Assembly: GCA_020442545.1 (NCBI GenBank)
Contig: JAGRJX010000269.1
Coordinates: 1-8,405, forward strand
Direction: 5' to 3'
DNA: 8,405 nucleotides
DNA from: Lysobacterales bacterium
GTDB lineage: Bacteria > Pseudomonadota > Gammaproteobacteria > Xanthomonadales > Xanthomonadaceae
Shown: positions 6,772 through 8,405 of the stretch, in pieces
Layout: each line of letters begins with the position of its first letter
Numbering within the stretch: position 1 is the stretch's first letter
Notes under the pieces: generated by a model
Told to the model about the DNA's origin: nothing
Seen by the model: the letters and a program-made list of their open reading frames with translations, nothing else
Databases searched by the model: none
Made by a program: the position numbers and the translations under genes

Positions 6772-8025
6772 ATGGACATCAAACGCGAAGACCTCAAGCA
6801 GAAGAAGCGCCGTCGCCAGATCGGCTTCGGCCTGTTCGGCGCCCTGGCGCTGGCGGCAGTGATCATGCTGGTGGCCCGGCTGGAGCCGGCCGCGCCCAGC
6901 GTGGAGCGCGCCAGCCTGTGGATCGACACCGTGAAGCGCGGCGAGCTGCTGCGAGAGGTGCGCGGTCCCGGCACGCTGGTGCCGACCGAGATCCGCTGGA
7001 TCAGTGCGGAAACCAGCGCCAACGTTGAACGCATCCTGGTCAGACCGGGAGCGCGGGTGGAGGCGGACACGGTGATCCTCGAACTCAGCAATCCGGAGGT
7101 GATAGAGCAGCAGCTGGCTGCCGACGCCGCGCTGACCGCCGCCAAGGCAGACCTCGAAGCCAAGCGCATGAGCCTGGAGAGCCAGTTGCTCGACCAGAAG
7201 GCCAACCTGGCCAGCGTCGAGGCCGACTACGAGTCCGCGCGCCTGCAGATGGACGCGGAGAAGGAGCTTGCCGACAAGGGCATTATTCCGCGCATCCAGT
7301 ACCGTCGCTCCGAGCTCGCCGCCAACCAGAAGAAGGTGCGCCTCGACATCGAGCAGGAGCGAATCCAGAAATTTCGAAGCACCATCGATTCGCAGCTTGC
7401 CGCTGACCGTGCCCGCGTCGACCAGCTGGCCGGCACCGCCGCGCTGCGCCGTCGACAGGTCGAAGCGCTGGCGGTGAAGGCCGGCATCAGCGGTGTGCTG
7501 CAGCAGGTGCCGGTGGAAGAAGGCCAGCAGATCGCGCCCGGGAGTCAGCTGGCGCGCGTCGCCAAGCCGGATCAGCTGCGCGCGGAGCTGCGCATCCCGG
7601 AAACCCAGATGAAGGACGTGGTGATCGGCCAGGCCGCGCGCATCGACACGCGCAACGGCGTGGTCGAAGGGCGCGTGCAGCGCATTGATCCGGCCGTAGT
7701 CAACGGCGCGGTGCAGGTCGATGTCGAACTGACTGGTGATCTGCCTGCCGGCGCCCGTCCCGACCTCAGCGTCGACGGCACCATCGAGCTGGAGAAGCTC
7801 GAAGACGTGCTCTATGTCGGCCGTCCCGCCTTCGGCCAGCCGGACAGCGAAGTGCGCCTGTTCCTGCTCGACGAATCGGGCAGCAGCGCCCGGCGCGTGC
7901 CGGTACAGCTCGGGCGCGCTTCGGTCAGCCTGATCGAGATCCGGCGCGGCCTGAAGCCGGGCGACCGCATCGTCCTATCCGACACCTCGCAATGGGATCG
8001 CTACGACCGCCTCCGTCTCGACTGA
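6772..8025 (+). CDS. Periplasmic adaptor / membrane fusion protein (MacA-HlyD type) of an ABC efflux system, 417 aa
   Basis: Predicted inner-membrane-anchored adaptor linking an ABC permease to an outer-membrane channel. After a basic start (MDIKREDLKQKKRRR) there is one hydrophobic segment (about 17-36) with no lipobox, so it is a signal anchor with the bulk in the periplasm. The order then is: first beta/lipoyl half (about 64-105, with RILVRPGARVEADTVILEL at 87-105), a helical hairpin rich in Ala, Glu, Lys, Gln and Leu (about 108-232), second lipoyl half (AGISGVLQQVPVEEGQQIAPG, 237-257), a beta-barrel domain (about 266-345) and a membrane-proximal domain to 417. I chose ATG 6772; the frame is open back to a TTG at 6742. 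Shine-Dalgarno pairing is poor. The next gene, 62 bp on, is a MacB-like ATPase, which fits a MacA-type role. The transported substrate is unknown. Confidence 0.92.
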   Translation: MDIKREDLKQKKRRRQIGFGLFGALALAAVIMLVARLEPAAPSVERASLWIDTVKRGELLREVRGPGTLVPTEIRWISAETSANVERILVRPGARVEADTVILELSNPEVIEQQLAADAALTAAKADLEAKRMSLESQLLDQKANLASVEADYESARLQMDAEKELADKGIIPRIQYRRSELAANQKKVRLDIEQERIQKFRSTIDSQLAADRARVDQLAGTAALRRRQVEALAVKAGISGVLQQVPVEEGQQIAPGSQLARVAKPDQLRAELRIPETQMKDVVIGQAARIDTRNGVVEGRVQRIDPAVVNGAVQVDVELTGDLPAGARPDLSVDGTIELEKLEDVLYVGRPAFGQPDSEVRLFLLDESGSSARRVPVQLGRASVSLIEIRRGLKPGDRIVLSDTSQWDRYDRLRLD

Positions 8026-8087
8026 GCAGGGCAGCCGGTTTCCCCAACCAAATCTCGAAGCAACGAAAAACGCCAACAGGATCGACC

Positions 8088-8405
8088 ATGAGCAGCCAGA
8101 CCGACACCGCCATCCACGCGCAGCACACGCTGCTGAAGATGGACGATATCAGCAAGATCTTCTACACCGATGAAGTCGAAACCCACGCGCTGTCCGGCGT
8201 GCACTTCGCCATTGATCGCGGCGACTATGTGTCGATCACCGGGCCGTCGGGCTGCGGCAAGTCGACGCTGCTGTCGATCCTCGGTCTGCTCGATACGCCC
8301 AGCGGCGGCAGCTACAGCCTCAACGGCGTGCCGGTGGCCGACATCTCGGCCGCCGAGCGCGCGCGCATCCGCAATCGCGAGATCGGCTTCATCTTCCAGG
8401 CCTTC
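8088..8405 (+). CDS. MacB/LolD-type ABC transporter ATP-binding protein, N-terminal part (cut by window end)
   Basis: The first 106 residues of an ATPase that would power the export system begun by the upstream adaptor. Visible motifs are the family A-loop region (ISKIFYTDEVETHALSGV, residues 21-38), a complete Walker A GPSGCGKST (52-60), LLSILGLLDTPSGG (61-74) and the Q-loop IGFIFQAF with Gln104, where the window ends. The sequence style (Y.....THAL.GV, GLLD.P..G, R...IGF.FQ.F) is that of the MacB/LolD/macrolide exporter group. ATG 8088 has an AGGA ribosome binding site (8078-8081) six bases upstream. No terminator is visible in the 62-bp gap after the adaptor gene, so the two are probably one operon. 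Signature motif, Walker B and any fused or separate permease lie beyond the window, so I cannot say whether this is a MacB fusion or a stand-alone ATPase. Confidence 0.95.
   Translation, partial: MSSQTDTAIHAQHTLLKMDDISKIFYTDEVETHALSGVHFAIDRGDYVSITGPSGCGKSTLLSILGLLDTPSGGSYSLNGVPVADISAAERARIRNREIGFIFQAF

Noticed and set aside
6711..7028. Possible small protein starting MKTVTWMSFMVVARP in front of the adaptor
   Set aside because: The start looks slightly signal-like, but the frame runs about 250 bp out of frame into the adaptor gene and becomes Arg/Pro-rich there, so it is more likely a shadow frame.
6327..7205. Minus-strand 292-codon frame across the divergent region
   Set aside because: It overlaps the start of both well-supported genes, has Ser/Arg-rich low-information sequence and no domain.
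1..8405. CRISPR array, insertion sequence, toxin-antitoxin or phage-defence genes
   Set aside because: I looked for spaced direct repeats, transposase motifs, small paired genes and nuclease/helicase defence proteins and found none; the only nuclease is the housekeeping ExoI.

Overview
The window looks like ordinary chromosomal DNA of a GC-rich gammaproteobacterium. A Xanthomonadales/Lysobacterales-type organism is my best guess. The grounds are the strong G/C third-position bias in every gene, a full-length exonuclease I (SbcB, mainly gammaproteobacterial), RarD, and a MacA/MacB-type efflux operon. The taxon is inference; no rRNA or other decisive marker is present.

Layout: positions 1-6462 are read from the minus strand and 6772-8405 from the plus strand, diverging from a gene-free region of about 309 bp (6463-6771). 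On the minus strand, in order of transcription, are: a large two-receiver/PAS/GGDEF/EAL cyclic-di-GMP protein (6462-3859); exonuclease I (3818-2343); a RarD-type EamA permease that starts with TTG only 11 bp after sbcB (2331-1420); a DUF2461 protein (1284-604); and, after a 233-bp gap holding a good sigma70-type promoter, the start of a secreted lipase-like alpha/beta hydrolase with a GTG start (370 to beyond position 1). The first three genes are packed closely enough for one transcript; DUF2461 follows after 135 bp. On the plus strand a membrane fusion protein (6772-8025) is followed 62 bp later by a MacB-type ABC ATPase cut off by the window end (8088-8405). These two look like the first genes of a tripartite efflux or export operon, with permease genes expected beyond the edge.

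The genes do not form an obvious single pathway. The c-di-GMP protein is the most informative: its first receiver domain has lost its phosphorylation residues, while the second receiver, the GGDEF domain (with an RxxD inhibitory site) and the EAL domain (EVL variant) keep their key residues. I found no convincing unknown system, CRISPR array, insertion sequence or RNA gene. Points worth a second look are the dyad symmetry in front of the efflux operon, a short tandem repeat, and a weak tRNA-3'-end-like stretch.
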